Part shown: positions 24,261 through 35,820 of the stretch, one piece after another
Layout: each line of letters opens with the position of its first letter
Position numbering within the stretch: the stretch's first letter is position 1
Assembly: GCA_036417435.1 (NCBI GenBank)
Contig: CM070905.1
Location: 21,801,592 to 21,865,591 of the forward strand
Direction of reading: 5' to 3'
From: Inia geoffrensis
Lineage: Eukaryota > Chordata > Mammalia > Artiodactyla > Iniidae
DNA length: 64,000 nucleotides
Made by a program: the position numbers and the translations under genes
The notes under the pieces: model-generated
What the model was told of the DNA's origin: nothing
The model's input: only the letters and a program-made list of their open reading frames with translations
Database searches by the model: none

Positions 24261-25000
24261 CTGAAATGTGAACATATACCTCAGGGGAGATCAATCTTTT
24301 ACTATCTATTTAGTCATTTTTTAAGTTTTAAGGCTTGTCCTTTAATCCAGGTCCCAGTAAATTTTCGCAGAAATCTCTAACTGTGCAGAAGTACAAAAAT
24401 ACTCGCTTCATGACAGTGATAGAGTAGGTGCTCAGTAAACTATTTGTTAAGTGTTGAACAATTTAAAAGAATAAATTCAACCCAGTGATCTCAACTGGGG
24501 CAGGGATTGGGGGCTTTAGCGGTGGGATGTGGGGAAAGTGTAGCAGAATCATGTGGGGGAATTGTTTCTCAACAATATACTTCCTACCCCCAGATTCTGA
24601 CCTGCTCCCGTTAACTGTCATATGCCTTAGGCATTTGGGTTTTTTGTGGCCAGAAAAGAGGTGAGAACCCGGACATAGCCTGCCCTGTGTTTGAATCCCT
24701 TCTGTGTAGCCTTTCCTATTAAAGTTAGTAATGGAACCATTTGTCTTCACACCTGATCCCAAGGCTGCTGTGTCAGTGTTTACATTTATTCCAAATGATT
24801 CTTCTATTTCGTGATTTTTACGTGGATTTGGTGGGATTTCTTAAAGGGTGTTTCTTTTATTGATAGCTTGCCTTTCTTCAGAGAGAGTCTGAGGCAACTC
24901 TACAGCAAAAATACATAAAACGAAAAAGCATATAACAGAAAATCAGAACTAAGAAAAAGGTGAGAAACATGCTGATTGATTTAAATTCAGATTTGGTTCT

Positions 25001-25690
25001 GGTTTTTTTTTTTTTTTTTTTTGAGGTATAATTGACAGACATTATATTAATTTCAGGTGTACAACAAAATGATTTGATATTTGCATGTTTTGGGAAGTGA
25101 TCACAACAGTAAGTCGCATTAGCCCCTGTCACCATACAGATTTTTTTTCTTGTGATGAGAACTTTTACGATTTACTTTCGTAGCAACTTTCAAATATGCA
25201 CTACGATATTATTAACTGTGGTTGTCATGCTGTATGTTATCGATACATCTGCAGTGCTTATTTATTTTATAACTGGAAGTTTGTACCTTTTGGCCCCCTT
25301 TACCCATTTTGCCCACCCGCTGCCCCTCACCTCTGGCAGCCACCAATCTGTTCTCTGTATCTGTGAGCTTGGTGTTTGTTTTTTTAGATTGCACATGTAT
25401 GTGAGGTCATGCAGTATTTGTCTTTCTCTGTCTGACTTATTTCACTTGGCATGATGCCCTCGAGGTCCATCCATGTTGTCATAAAATTTCACTCTTTTTC
25501 ATGGCTGAATAGTATTACATTGTGTGTATATACTATTTATTTATTTTCTTTATCCATTTATTCGTCAGTGGACACTTAGGTTGTTTCCGTATCTTGGCTG
25601 CTGTAAATGATGCTGCAGTGAACCCAGGAGTACATCTATCTTTCTGAGTTGGTATTTTCATTTTCTTCAGATGGTACACAATGGTTCTAT
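25001..25690 (-). repeat. L1MA/L1MB 3' end, antisense
   Basis: A poly(T) run at about 25003-25022 followed by 'gaggtataattgacagacat', 'ttcaggtgtacaacaaaatg' and the L1 3'UTR sequence around 'ttggtgtttgtttttttaga' and 'ggctgaatagtattacattg', in reverse orientation. Confidence 0.7.
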
Positions 25691-27239
25691 TTTTTTATTG
25701 TCTCCTGCTGGAAAATGGCAGATATCATCAATTATGTTCGTAGTTCTTAACATTTTAAGTTACAGACCCCTTTGATGAGATCTGTGGCTTCTCTTCTGAG
25801 AAGAGTGAACACACACACAAACTCAATTTTGCTATAATTTCAGGCCCATCCTTCCCTATGGAACCTTTTGTTATCGAAGAAGACAAACTATACCTATTCC
25901 TTAAAAAGGAAGAAAGTATTCTTCGTATTTATTAGGTTCTAAAAATTTTGTTTCTGTAATAACATATTTCAAACATACAGAAAAATAGAAAATAAAAAAT
26001 CAAATATCAGTTATAATATTTGCTTTAGTTTTTTTAAGTAATAAAATATCACAGACAAAACAGAAACTTCCTGTTTAGCATTTTTGACCCTATTCTCCTC
26101 TCTTCCTCCTTAGTAGAAACCGCTATCTTGGATTTAGTGTTTAACATTTCCACACGTATTTTATACTCTTACTGCCTTTGTATACAACTGTATACATACA
26201 TACATATAATGTTTTATATGATTTCAAACATTTTTTCTTTATTGTGGTAAAAAACACGTAACATGAGATCTTCTTTCTTAACAGATTTTTAAGTGTATGG
26301 TACATTATTGTTAACTCAGCGCAGTGTTGTCCAGCAGAGCTCTAGAACTTCTTCATCTTGCATGACTGAAACTCTATACCCACTGAACAGCAACTCCCAT
26401 CTCCCCCTCCCCTCCAGTCCCTGGCAACCACTGTTCTACTTTGAGTTTGATTGCTTAGGCTACCTTATTATGTAAGTGGAATCATGCACTATTTGTCCTT
26501 CTGTATCTGGCTTATTCCACTTAGCATAATGTCCTCACGGTTCATCCATGTCACATATGAGAAGTCTTCCTTCTTTTTATGGCTGAATAATATTCCGTTG
26601 TATGTTTACACCCCATTTTCTTTATCCATTCACCTGTTGATGGACATTTAGGTTGTTTCCACCTCTTGGCTGTTGTGAATAATGTGGCAGTGAACGTGGG
26701 AGTGCAGATATCTCTATGAAATCCCAATTTCAATTCTTTTGAATAAAGATCCACAGGTGGGATTGCTGGATCATTTGGTAGTTCTATTTTTAATTTTTTT
26801 AAGGAGCAACAATTACTGTTTTCCACAGCAACTGTACTATTTTACATTCCCACCACGCACACAAGGATTCCAGTTTATACGCATACTTGTCAGCACTTGT
26901 TAATTTCTGTTTTTTAAAAATAATGGCCATCCTAATGGGTGCGAGCTGATATTTCATTGTGATTTTGATTTACATTTCCTTCATGATTAGTAGTGTTGAA
27001 CATCTTTTCATATACCTATTGTCCATTTGTATGTCTTCTTTAAGGAAAAGTCTATTTAAATAGGCGGTTACATGATTTTTTTTTTTTTTTGCTATTGAGT
27101 TGTAGAAGATACTTATATAGTTGGGATTTTAACGCCTTATCAGATATATATATGCAAATATTTTCTCTTATTCTGTGGGTTGCCTTTTCAGCCTGCTGAT
27201 TATTTCTTCGGCTGTGCAGAAACTAACATTGCTCTTTTT

Positions 27240-27454
27240 TTTTTTTTTTTTTTTTTTTTTGTGCTGTACGCGGGCCTCTCACTGTTGTGGCCTCTCTCGT
27301 TGCGGAGCACAGGCTCCGGACGCGCAGGCTCAGTGGCCATGGCTCACGGGCCCAGCCGCTCCGCGGCATGTGGGATCTTCCCGGACCGGGTCACGAACCC
27401 GCATCCCCTGCATCGGCAGGCGGACTCTCAACCACTGCGCCACCAGGGAAGCCC
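27240..27454 (-). mobile_element. CHR-2 type SINE (cetacean)
   Basis: Minus-strand CHR-2 with a T20 tail. Target duplications AACATTGCTCTTTTT lie at 27225-27239 and 27455-27469. It is inserted into antisense L1. Confidence 0.92.
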
Positions 27455-27730
27455 AACATTGCTCTTTTTGGTAGCATTTATTTATCTTTGGTATTTGTAG
27501 CTGTCCTTGATTCTTTTAAATATATGTAGTATTTCGTTATAAGCCTATATCACCATATGTTTATCCATTCTCCTGTTAATTCATGTTTGAGTTGTTTCCA
27601 ATTTTTTGCTGTTACAAACAGTGCTAACAAATACTCTTACCTATGCCTCCTCATGGACATGTGCCAGTTTTTTCTCCAGTGCACATATTCAGGAGTGGAA
27701 TTGCTTGGTCATAGATAAGAGCTTCTTTAC

Positions 27731-28059
27731 ATTTATTTATTTATTTATTTATTTATAGACGATGTTGGGGGTAGGAGTTTATTAATTTACTTATTTTTGC
27801 TGTGTTGGGTCTTCGTTTCTGTGCGAGGGCTTTCTCTAGTTGTGGCAAGTGGGGGCCACTTTTCATCGTGGTGTGCGGGCCTCTCACTATCGCGGCCTCT
27901 CTTTTTGTGGAGCACAGGCTCCAGACACGCAGGCTCAGTAGTTGTGGCTCACAGGCCGAGTTGCTCCGCGGCATGTGGGATCCTCCCAGACCAGGGCTCG
28001 AACCCATGTCCCCTGCATTAGCAGGCAGATTCTCAACCACTGCGCCACCAGGGAAGCCC
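27731..28059 (-). mobile_element. CHR SINE of mixed CHR-1/CHR-2 structure
   Basis: Carries a TTTA-rich tail, then CHR-1-like body (gggtcttcgtttctgtgcga), then a segment typical of CHR-2 (cgggcctctcactatcgcgg), then the shared tRNA-like head. This makes it longer than CHR-2 and structurally intermediate. A second copy of the same arrangement lies 0.4 kb downstream in the same orientation. Confidence 0.8.
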
Positions 28060-28480
28060 TACCTTTATTAAATATTGCCAAATTGCTCTCCAAAGTGGCT
28101 GAATATATTAAAAATTTTTTATTACTATATGATATTTTGCTAGTCTGGTATGGCATTGTATCTCATTGTAGTGTTAAATCGCATTGTACTGAGTGTGGAC
28201 ATCTTGTGTTTATTTTCCACTTAGATTTCCTTTCCATTAGTTGGCTGCCCACAGTTTTTCTCTGTTTTATTAATTCAGTTGTTTATGTTTACTTCTTGAT
28301 TTTTAGGAGTTTTTCTGGTATTCTGTAAATTAACACTTTGTTGGTTATTAAACTATCTTTTCTCAGTCGATGGCTTGATTTTTCATTTTGTTTAAAGAAT
28401 CTTTTATTGTTTAGAATTTTTAAAAATAGTAATATTAGTCTTTTACTTTATAATTTCTACTTTTGTATCTTATTTTTAAA

Positions 28481-28766
28481 ATATTTATTTATTTATTTAT
28501 TTTTGGCTGTGTTGGGTCTTCGTTTCTGTGCGAGGGCTTTCTCTAGTTGCAGCAAGCGGGGGCCACTCTTCATCACAGAGCGCGGGCCTCTCACTATCGC
28601 AGCCTCTGTAGTTGCGGAGCACAGGTTCCAGACGCGCAGGCTCAGTAGTTGTAGCCCACGGGCCTAGTTGCTCTGTGGCATGCGGGATCTTCCCAGACCA
28701 GGGCTTGAACCTGTGTCCCCTGTATTGGCAGGCAGACTCTTAACCACTGTGCCACCCGGGAAGTCC
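28481..28766 (-). mobile_element. CHR SINE of mixed CHR-1/CHR-2 structure
   Basis: Same composite layout as the copy at 27731-28059: TTTA tail, gggtcttcgtttctgtgcga, then cgggcctctcactatcgcag, then a head ending gccacccgggaagtcc. Target duplications were not clear. Confidence 0.8.
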
Positions 28767-29165
28767 TGCCATTTTAAATGGTAGCTTTTCCTAATTAGAT
28801 TACAAAGTGGTGCTTTTTGACTTCTAGGAATTACATTCATTTCTGTGTATTGACCTTATATCCAGCAACATTGATGAACTTGTTTTTGTATTACTCTTAA
28901 TAGCTTGCCTTCATAATTCTGTTTATAAATAATTATCACTTGGAGAAATTTTGTCACTTAGTTTAAAATTTTGTATCTCATTTTTATTTCTTTTATTACA
29001 TTGATGACCTCTATGCTGTTGAATAGAAGCGATAGTTGTCTTCTTGGACTAATTTCCTGGCTTTTAAAGGAAATACTTTATTTAATCATTAAGTATGGTT
29101 TTGTTATAGGTTTTTGGTGGAACTAAGAAAGTTCTTTCTATTCCTGATATGCTAGGATTATTATT

Positions 29166-29646
29166 TTTTTAATCAGGAAGGTGGGTAAACAATTAACCAA
29201 ACCATTCTCATTCTCTAAGGACAAACCGGACCTTGGATGAACTTTCTACTTAATTTCTCTGAATCCCGATAAAGGGGAAGGTCAACCATGTTACTAGGCA
29301 ACACTGCTTATGGTAAAAATGATCGTTATTTGGTAAATATATTTGGACTGGGAGGAACTATGCATGAACTCTAAATTCTTGGTTAGAAGCAGTAGCTTTG
29401 AGCTTCCCTGGGGCACTTTACAGAGATGGGTGTGAACTTCATGGGGACCCTGGAAGCTGTGGCTGGGATCGTTATTTGAGGTATTGGTTTCTATTTGGGA
29501 CATAAGGCTTCTAAGCCAGTGTGACTCTGCACTTACCCTGTGATTCTCATTTCCTTGCACCTGAGCTGTCATCTGAATGCCCAAGAGAATAGCTCCTGGT
29601 TGGCCATGTGGACTCTGAGGTGGACTCTTCCCGTGAGGAGGAATAC
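29166..29646. other. Intronic DNA with a decoy splice site
   Basis: No repeat recognised. On the minus strand an AGG|GTAAGT donor at about 29532 with an open frame (MTAQVQGNENH) could define a 36- or 59-nt exon, but its acceptors are weak. I prefer the neighbouring exon at 29647-29690. Confidence 0.35.
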
Positions 29647-29690
29647 CTGGAACTGCCTTGCTGGCATGCTGTGTTTTCTTCTTATGCTTT
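29647..29690 (-). CDS. Small internal coding exon of an unnamed minus-strand gene
   Basis: A 44-nt exon with acceptor 'agccatctactcag' and donor TTCCAG|GTATTC. Two bases complete a Glu codon left open by the exon at 31335-31419, followed by SIRRKHSMPARQFQ, ending in phase 0 as required by the next exon at 24187-24260. The length fits the phase requirement (2 mod 3). An alternative 59-nt exon at about 29533-29591 satisfies the same phases with poorer splice sites, so this member of the chain is less certain than its neighbours. Confidence 0.45.
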
Positions 29691-30029
29691 CTGAGTAGAT
29701 GGCTGCTACTTGTGGCCTTTGGTAAGTGGGTAGCTCAGAATGTGTAGAGAGAAGTCCCACATGGGCAGTGCACAGTGCATCCAAGCAAAATACAGAAGGA
29801 AGTGTTTACTGGGGCTGAATTGAGTTTATTACTCTCACTTATAACCTTCAATTTCTAGTTTTCACCCATTGGAAAACTCATATTCACACTGACTACAAAT
29901 TAATATTATAAATTTGAACTTATAATAATAAATATGTAGAATATATCATTTTAATTTTTTATGTGTTAGGTTTGGTTTACGTTTGCCAACTCAGAAATGG
30001 TTCTGCTACTAAAAAAAGTTTGATAACTA

Positions 30030-30245
30030 ATGTTTTAGACCTGTATGGTCCAATGGGTAGGTATTTGCCCTTCTAATATAGCTTTTAAAATTAAATAAAA
30101 TTTTTTTTAAATTAAAAGTAAATGTAATTAAGAATTCAGTTCCTTGGTTGCACTAGCCTCAGTTGAAGTGCTCAGTAGGCACATGTGGCTAGTGACTCAC
30201 ATACTGGACAGTATAGGTTTAGAATATTTTCATCATCACAGAAAG
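30030..30245 (-). repeat. MER5-type hAT-Charlie non-autonomous transposon
   Basis: Landmarks 'gcacatgtggctagtgactc', 'ggttgcactagcctcagttg' and a central AT-rich stretch fit MER5A. The flanks 'ctgtatggtccaatgggtag' and 'actggacagtataggtttag' represent its degenerate terminal inverted repeats. Confidence 0.65.
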
Positions 30246-30249
30246 TTCT

Positions 30250-31334
30250 GTTAAGACAGGCTTTCTAGCTATTATGTTTTACTCATTCAGATTACCTGAG
30301 AGCTTTATATTTTTACTGTATATGTTATTTGCTTTAAGAAACTGCCGGATGAACCAGTCAAGGTGTCTATCAGGGACAGTATTGAAGATCCCAGTGTATC
30401 ACTGTATAATGATCTGCTAGAGACATCTTTCTCAGATTGCATACCAGGACACATTCTGTTTCTCCTGAGACTTACCATTGCATCATGGCTAGTGTGAATT
30501 TTGTAATTGATTGGCTTCCCCTTTTTGCTTTATCAACCAGATAGTGTAAGCCCAAATTTGTGGCCTACATAACTGCATGCTTTTTTCTCTTATTTGAATT
30601 TTTATATTTGTAAAATACAATTTTATTGTAATGTCTGCATCTTTATAGATGGTAACACATGCTTTGAGAAAAGAGGTAGAGTATAAAAATGGTAATAAAT
30701 AAGTACCTTCAAGATTTCGATGGATACTTTTGTCACTTATTACTTTATTGACTTATTAGGAGCCACTTGTTACTGAACCTCAGGACTGAAAAGACGTGAA
30801 GGAGCTAAAAACAGTTCTTGACTGATTATGATTACAGTATGTGCACATGTAATCTGGACTGCTTTACGGATGAGGTGACTTAGAATGTACACCTGTCATA
30901 AACCCAGTTTAATTCACTTTTCTAAAACGTTTTTATTTTTGAAAATAATGTTTGAAGAACTGTCTTACTAAAATACTTCGTAAAAATTTCAGACTTTTTA
31001 TTATTGCTAGGGAGGTTCAACCAGGAACCGATTTGAGTATTCAAACTGGTTAACCGGGCTTAAACAGAGACTAGAGGACTGTTTTATTTCTTTGTGGAGT
31101 CTTCTTTATCTTTTAGATAACAGAGAATTTAATTCTGGGCCTTTGTGGCTTCTCAGTGTACTTTTCTCTTTCTTTAAAAATGTCTTCTGGAACTTATAAG
31201 CAGGTCAACATTAGATATGTCTTTACTGTTTTAAACATTTTGCAACTTTCCTTGCTTCTGCAAACACTTAAAGCAACTTACAAATTTCAGGCCAAAAGTA
31301 AAGTAACTTGATATGAAAATAAAACCAATCTCAC
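30250..31334. other. Intronic DNA, no gene called
   Basis: AT-rich unique-looking sequence. A plus-strand open segment at about 30337-30500 follows an acceptor-like site but has no usable donor and is left uncalled. Confidence 0.35.
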
Positions 31335-31419
31335 CTGCAAGAAGTTGAAGGATTAAGTATTCCCATCCGTCAGTGTTGAGAGATTTGGACAATATATTTG
31401 ATTTCACATTTTCTAGTTG
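31335..31419 (-). CDS. Internal coding exon of an unnamed minus-strand gene
   Basis: An 85-nt exon with a strong pyrimidine tract before its acceptor (ctttttcttacttgag) and donor TTGCAG|GTGAGA. Only one frame is open: QLENVKSNILSKSL, then NTDGWEYLILQLLA, plus one base passed to the next exon. It starts in phase 0. The composition is typical of a globular or coiled protein. The family is not recognised. An alternative acceptor eight bases downstream would remove three residues. Confidence 0.6.
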
Positions 31420-32010
31420 CTCAAGTAAGAAAAAGAAACACAGAATTCTATCGTTTTCATGTACTGACAACCGGAAGCATACAAACATCTGCAGAAACCA
31501 AACATTTCCTGGAACTAACTCGAGCAGAAATTTATCACGTGAATCATTGTTTAAAGAACCTTGTGAAAAATATCTTCAGCCACAGTTATGTGAAAGACCC
31601 AGGGGTACAGCTCACGTGGACTGGGCTCTCCAGAGTCTGAGAGGCTGCGGGAACCAGGGCTGGGAGGTGCGTGCGCCACAGGGCTGGGGGCGGTGGCTTT
31701 GGGAGCGCGGAATCCAGCACCTCTGCTGTGGGGAAACTCCACTAAGGAAGGGGCTTAAGAAATCTCCAACGTCAGTAGCACCCTTCTGTTGTTTGTTTCT
31801 CTAAATATTTGGTGTTGTCAGCGTGGTTTTTGTTATCAGTGCTGATTTTATTCTCTTGGTCCTCAAGTTCTCAGACAAATGCTTTCAGTAGAGATGTTTT
31901 ATTCCGTAGATTAATGTGACGTTTTTAAGCTTTGAAGGACGCAAGCAACATTTCTTATGGAATTTCAAGAGCTGGGCTTGTATTTTTGACCATTCAGAAG
32001 TCTAGTTCAC

Positions 32011-32145
32011 TTCAGAGTGAAGGTCAACAAGGGAATCTTTTTTGTTTCTTTTTTCCTCAAGGAGCATCTGCTCATTAATATAAGTTTTCATAACAAGTAA
32101 TTTGTGACTTCGCAACTTATGTGACATGGAAGAAGCGGCTTTTGC
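32011..32145 (-). CDS. Possible internal coding exon of the minus-strand gene
   Basis: The acceptor is good (ggcccttaaatatttcag) and the downstream frame is open for 45 codons, starting AKAASSMSHKLRSHKLLVMK and passing through INEQMLLEEKRNKKD, a strongly charged, helix-prone stretch. The proposed donor GAA|GTGAAC is weak, and the frame closes two codons later. Both ends are in phase 0, matching the exon at 31335-31419. If real, it extends the readable C-terminus to about 190 residues. Confidence 0.35.
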
Positions 32146-32399
32146 CTGAAATATTTAAGGGCCAGATATAACAAACTATTCATCTTTTCCATGAAAAACT
32201 TCCGTATCGTCATCATAGGGCAATTTCTTTAAAGAATGCTTGTATCCGTTGGATCTGCTAGGGTGAATTAACTGAAAAAATTTTAAAACACTTAAGCCTG
32301 TCCTGTAGGTTATAAGGTGACCTTTTCATGTTTGCCAGATACAATAGTTTTAATATAGATGTTGATTATTAGCTGCTCATTTTGGTAAAAACTGACCAA

Positions 32400-32600
32400 T
32401 GCTTCTTAAGATTGAGTCACAAATGTCTGGCACATAAGAAGATGTGGTACTGGGCTTTAGGAAGGCGTCTTGGGGGGGTTTGAAGTCTGGTGATATATAC
32501 CTGTCATACAAGGCTATTATAAGGATTACATATGATAATGTGGATAAAATGCCTGGTACATAGCAAGTACTTACTAAATATTGGTTCGTCATCCTCTCGT
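32400..32600 (+). repeat. MIR 3' half
   Basis: Phrases 'ggctattataaggattacat' and 'gcctggtacatagcaagtac' followed by ttactaaatattgg are the 3' end of MIR/MIRb. Confidence 0.65.
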
Positions 32601-33685
32601 GTTATTGATGATGTCATACGTTAAAGTTCTTCCAGAATGTTTATGCTGGATCATAATAAATATATATTTCTAGGCATGCTGGGATCTATCCAGATGTTAG
32701 CAGTGTTGTTTTATCTTGATACTTAAGAAAAGCACTAATAACATGTGTTGAAAATGTATAGTCTCTCATTCAATTATAGAATGATGATAATTTAAAAAAT
32801 AATGCAAATGGTCTTGAATTTCTTGGTGGAATGAGACAAGGTTTAACAGTGTTCGAGAGTAGAAGAATTGTATCAGAATTCAACTTGCTCCAGGTTTATC
32901 TGTGAGACATAATTTATCACATAAAGATACTGCATTGATAAAATATTCTTACGTAGAGTCCAGTAAGAACCAAGAGGAGGTTGGAGTCTGGGGATTGGAA
33001 ATGGAAGTGTGTGCAGGCTGATACAGCCTGTAGGAGTCATAGAACTCTTGGAAGACAGGCTTACTCATGAAAAGGACCTTGGAAACATTTGGCTATCAGC
33101 TGAGAAATGCCTTTGAGAGAGTTAAAGCGTTAATAGATGTACCCCAGAAGTTGAAAGAAGAACTTTGTAAAAAGAAAGCAGCCAGAGCTGGGCTCGCAGT
33201 CACTGTTCTTCCTGCCATCCAGTCTAAGCCCCCGCATGGCTATGAGGTTCCCCCTACAGACGGTGCAGCAAATAACGTGACAGTGAGAGCTCCAGAGCAA
33301 CGGCCAAGACAGTGCTCACACAATGCAGAGCATTAATAAGTAAGCATATACCTCCCCGGAGGAGGGAGCGGCTGGGTAGTTGCAGTGTAAGTTGAGGGAG
33401 CTGGTATTGATAGTTGAGACCCACATGTCATATTTTAAGATGTTCTGCTTAACTTTTAAAGTTAGTAACATTCATATAATATAGAAAACTAAAACTTCAG
33501 TGGGAAATACAACATATCAATGATGAAATTATATTAAGACTTCGTGTGCAAGTTACTGTGCAAAACTTAATTGTAACTACATGGTCCATGCTCTCCAAGA
33601 GGTTGCTGTTAAGAGCAGTAGAGTCTGGAGATTTAGTTAAATTGCCTATCCATGATATTGTTTTCACCCATTTTTTATTCAGTAA
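32600..33685. other. Unassigned DNA with an unexplained open frame
   Basis: The plus strand carries an open frame from ATG at 33067 to a stop at about 33336 (89 codons, starting MKRTLETFGYQLRNAFERVK). An overlapping frame just upstream also reads protein-like. This could be a decayed coding remnant or chance. There are no clear splice sites, poly(A) tail or family match by eye. Confidence 0.25.
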
Positions 33686-34400
33686 ATATATATTGGAGAC
33701 CTGTTAGGTGCCAGGCATTTTCATGCCGCCGGAGGGATACAGTATTGAACAAAGCAAAAAAATTTCCCCTTAAGAAGCTTAAATTCTACAGGTGGAAGAG
33801 AAAAAAAGAAAAATGATTTTTATTCTGATGAGAAGGGAAACAGTTGGTAGGTTTTGGGGAGTGGCATGATCTGATTTTTTTAAATCTATATGACTCTGGC
33901 CTTTTGTTTTGAGAATAGTATGCAGTGAGGCAAGGAAAGAATCCACTGGGGGACTATTGCAATAATCTAGATAGGGATGGTGGAGGCTTAGATGGCAGTA
34001 GTGGTGGTGGAAGTAGGGAGAAGTAGGCAGAATTTAGACAGATTTTTAAGGTAGAGCCAATGGGATTCGCTGATGGATTGGTTACGGGGTGTTAGGGAAA
34101 GAGAAAAGTCAGGGATGACGTGGAGGGTTGAGTTGTCATGTACTAACATGGGGGATCCTGTAGGAGCATCAGCCTTAGGGGGGAACATCAGGAATTTGTC
34201 ATGAGGTGATGTTAAGTGTGAGATGTCTGTTAGACATCTGGGAGTGATGTCAAGCAGGCAGCTGAAAATATGAGCCTTGAGTTCAGGGAAGAGGTTTGGG
34301 CTCTTATAGGTGGTATTTAAAGTGATGAGACCCATTGGGACGACCAAGGGGAGGGAGTATAGATAGAAAAGAAGACGGAGAACTGAGAGCCCTGGGTCAC
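33685..34400 (-). repeat. Ancient L2-like antisense repeat, long copy
   Basis: Begins with the L2-type 3' end in antisense (ttggagacctgttaggtgcc, acagtattgaacaaagc), then the purine-rich family body with 'ctattgcaataatctagata', 'gggattcgctgatggattgg', 'gtctgttagacatctgggag' and 'tggtatttaaagtgatgaga'. This is the clearest copy of the family also seen at 9.2, 12.2 and 63.3 kb. Confidence 0.55.
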
Positions 34401-34844
34401 TCTAACATCAAGAGGCTGAGATAATGAGAAGTCTAAGAAGGAGCGGCCAGTGAAGGAGGAGGAGAGGCTGCAGTGTGGTATCCTGTCCTGGAAACCAAAC
34501 AAGAAAGTGTTTAAAAAAAGAGAGGATCCTCTCTCTGGGGATAGCAAATGGTACCTGCCTCAGAGGTGGTTGTGATGAACTGTTTAAATGGATGAGAGAA
34601 TTCATTAAAGTGCCTGCCTCAGTCCCTGGCTACTGGGTGGTTCAAGGTGAAAGTCATTGGTGACTTAACAAGAGCTGTTTCAGGGAAGCGGTGGGGATAA
34701 AAGCCTGGTTGGAATGGGTTCAAATAAGATTGGGAGGAAAGAATTGGAGACAGAAGATATAGTCAGCTCTTCTGAGTATTCCTGTGAAATTGCATTAGAG
34801 AAATGGGGAATTTATTCATGGGAATGTGGGGTCAGGAGAAAGGG

Positions 34845-34888
34845 GTGTGTGTGTGTGTGTGTGTGTGTGCGCATGCGCGCGTGTGTGT
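34845..34888. repeat. (GT)n microsatellite
   Basis: About 44 bp of GT/GC repeats, with a short GCGC interruption (gcgcatgcgcgcgtg). Likely length-variable. Confidence 0.9.
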
Positions 34889-35064
34889 CTGTCTCTTTCT
34901 TTTAGGTTGGGAGAAAGTACAGACTGTTAAATGCTGATGAGAATAATCCTGTATAGGGGGAGAGCTTGATGATATAGTTGGATTTAAGACAGTGAGTTGT
35001 TTTGATCATAGGTAGCTGGTTGGTGGAAATAACTAGATTGTCCTTTGTCTCTTTACCTTCTCTT

Positions 35065-35660
35065 CTCAGTCTTTCATTCATTCATTTGTCAAATATTTAC
35101 TGAAGTTCACAAGGTGCCAAGGATCAAGCCAGGGGCTGGGTAAAAAACAGTGATTAAGGGGTGAATCAAACAAACAATCTATACACTCTCTGGTGGAGTT
35201 TTTACTGTCTGGTGGAGATAGGCTTCCTAAAAACACACAAATAAATAAATACAGATTGCAACGAATGCTTCATAGGAAAAGTATGGAGTACTTTTGAGAG
35301 AGAGAGAATGCCTTGGTGCACTTTAGATTGGGTGGCATTCAAAGGCCTCTCAGATAGGAAAGATGGTCCTAGAAGAAAAGATGGGCTGAAAAGAAAAGCA
35401 TTCCAAGCAGAGGGAACAGAGCATGCAAAGACCTGGAGCAGGGGAGAACTGGGTGCTTTGGAGGATTTGAGAGGTCATCAGTATGGCCTGAGAGGTAGGA
35501 AGGGACCAGGTTGTTCAGGACTTTGGAGGCCTTCTAAGATTTGGGATTATATCCTAATAGCAATGGGAAGCTGTTGAAAAGTTTTTAGGTGGGAAGTGAC
35601 TTGGTAAGTTTGCAGTGGTGGAAAAAACTGCCTGTGCTGCACTGTCATGGTGAATGGATT
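35065..35660 (-). repeat. Ancient L2-like antisense repeat
   Basis: Shows 'cattcattcatttgtcaaat', 'gcattccaagcagagggaac', 'ctttggaggccttctaagat' and 'agcaatgggaagctgttgaa' in the order expected for the antisense L2-type family. Confidence 0.55.
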
Positions 35661-35805
35661 GGAGGCGGCAAGAGTGGGGAAAAAGAACTCCAATTTAGGC
35701 AAAAAGAGAGTATCTGTAAAATAGTGAGACAGATATTTACAGTTTTCTTATAAAAAAATAGAATTGAGAATATCCTCTACTTAGCAGAATTTGCCTTGAG
35801 CTTAC

Positions 35806-35820
35806 CGGGTTTCTCAGCAC
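35806..35820 (-). CDS. Possible 15-nt microexon of the minus-strand gene
   Basis: Flanked by a strong acceptor (ataatgctctctttgcag) and donor (CCCG|GTAAGC), it would encode VLRNP in phase 0 at both ends. Using the upstream AG at 'ttaacaag' gives a 36-nt version (KIMLSLQVLRNP), also phase 0. Such a short exon cannot be told from chance by sequence alone. It is listed because both splice sites are good and the phase fits the exon at 32011-32145. Confidence 0.2.

Larger units (their letters stand above)
25950..29165 (-). repeat. Composite antisense L1 block hosting three SINEs
   Basis: Old L1 sequence in reverse orientation with 'gtccttctgtatctggctta', 'cctcttggctgttgtgaata' and 'ggctattgagttgtagaag'-like phrases, continuing on both sides of SINEs at 27240-27454, 27731-28059 and 28481-28766. 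A (TTTA)n tract occupies about 27731-27757. Small frames on the minus strand around 26551-26826 are decayed L1 ORF2. Confidence 0.65.

Noticed and set aside
26551..26826. Minus-strand frame resembling L1 reverse transcriptase C-terminus (also 45382-45687)
   Set aside because: Decayed L1 ORF2 in antisense L1 blocks, not host genes.
30337..30500. Plus-strand open segment KLPDEPVKVSIRDSIEDPSV... after a pyrimidine-rich acceptor
   Set aside because: There is no credible donor at its end. A 24-nt version with a GTGTCT donor is too weak to call.
33067..33336. Plus-strand 89-codon frame with protein-like composition
   Set aside because: No splice sites, poly(A) tail, domain or recognisable homolog, so it is kept as unexplained and not called as a gene.
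34845..34888. GT repeat with a GCGC core as possible Z-DNA regulatory element
   Set aside because: Plain microsatellite; nothing nearby suggests a promoter.
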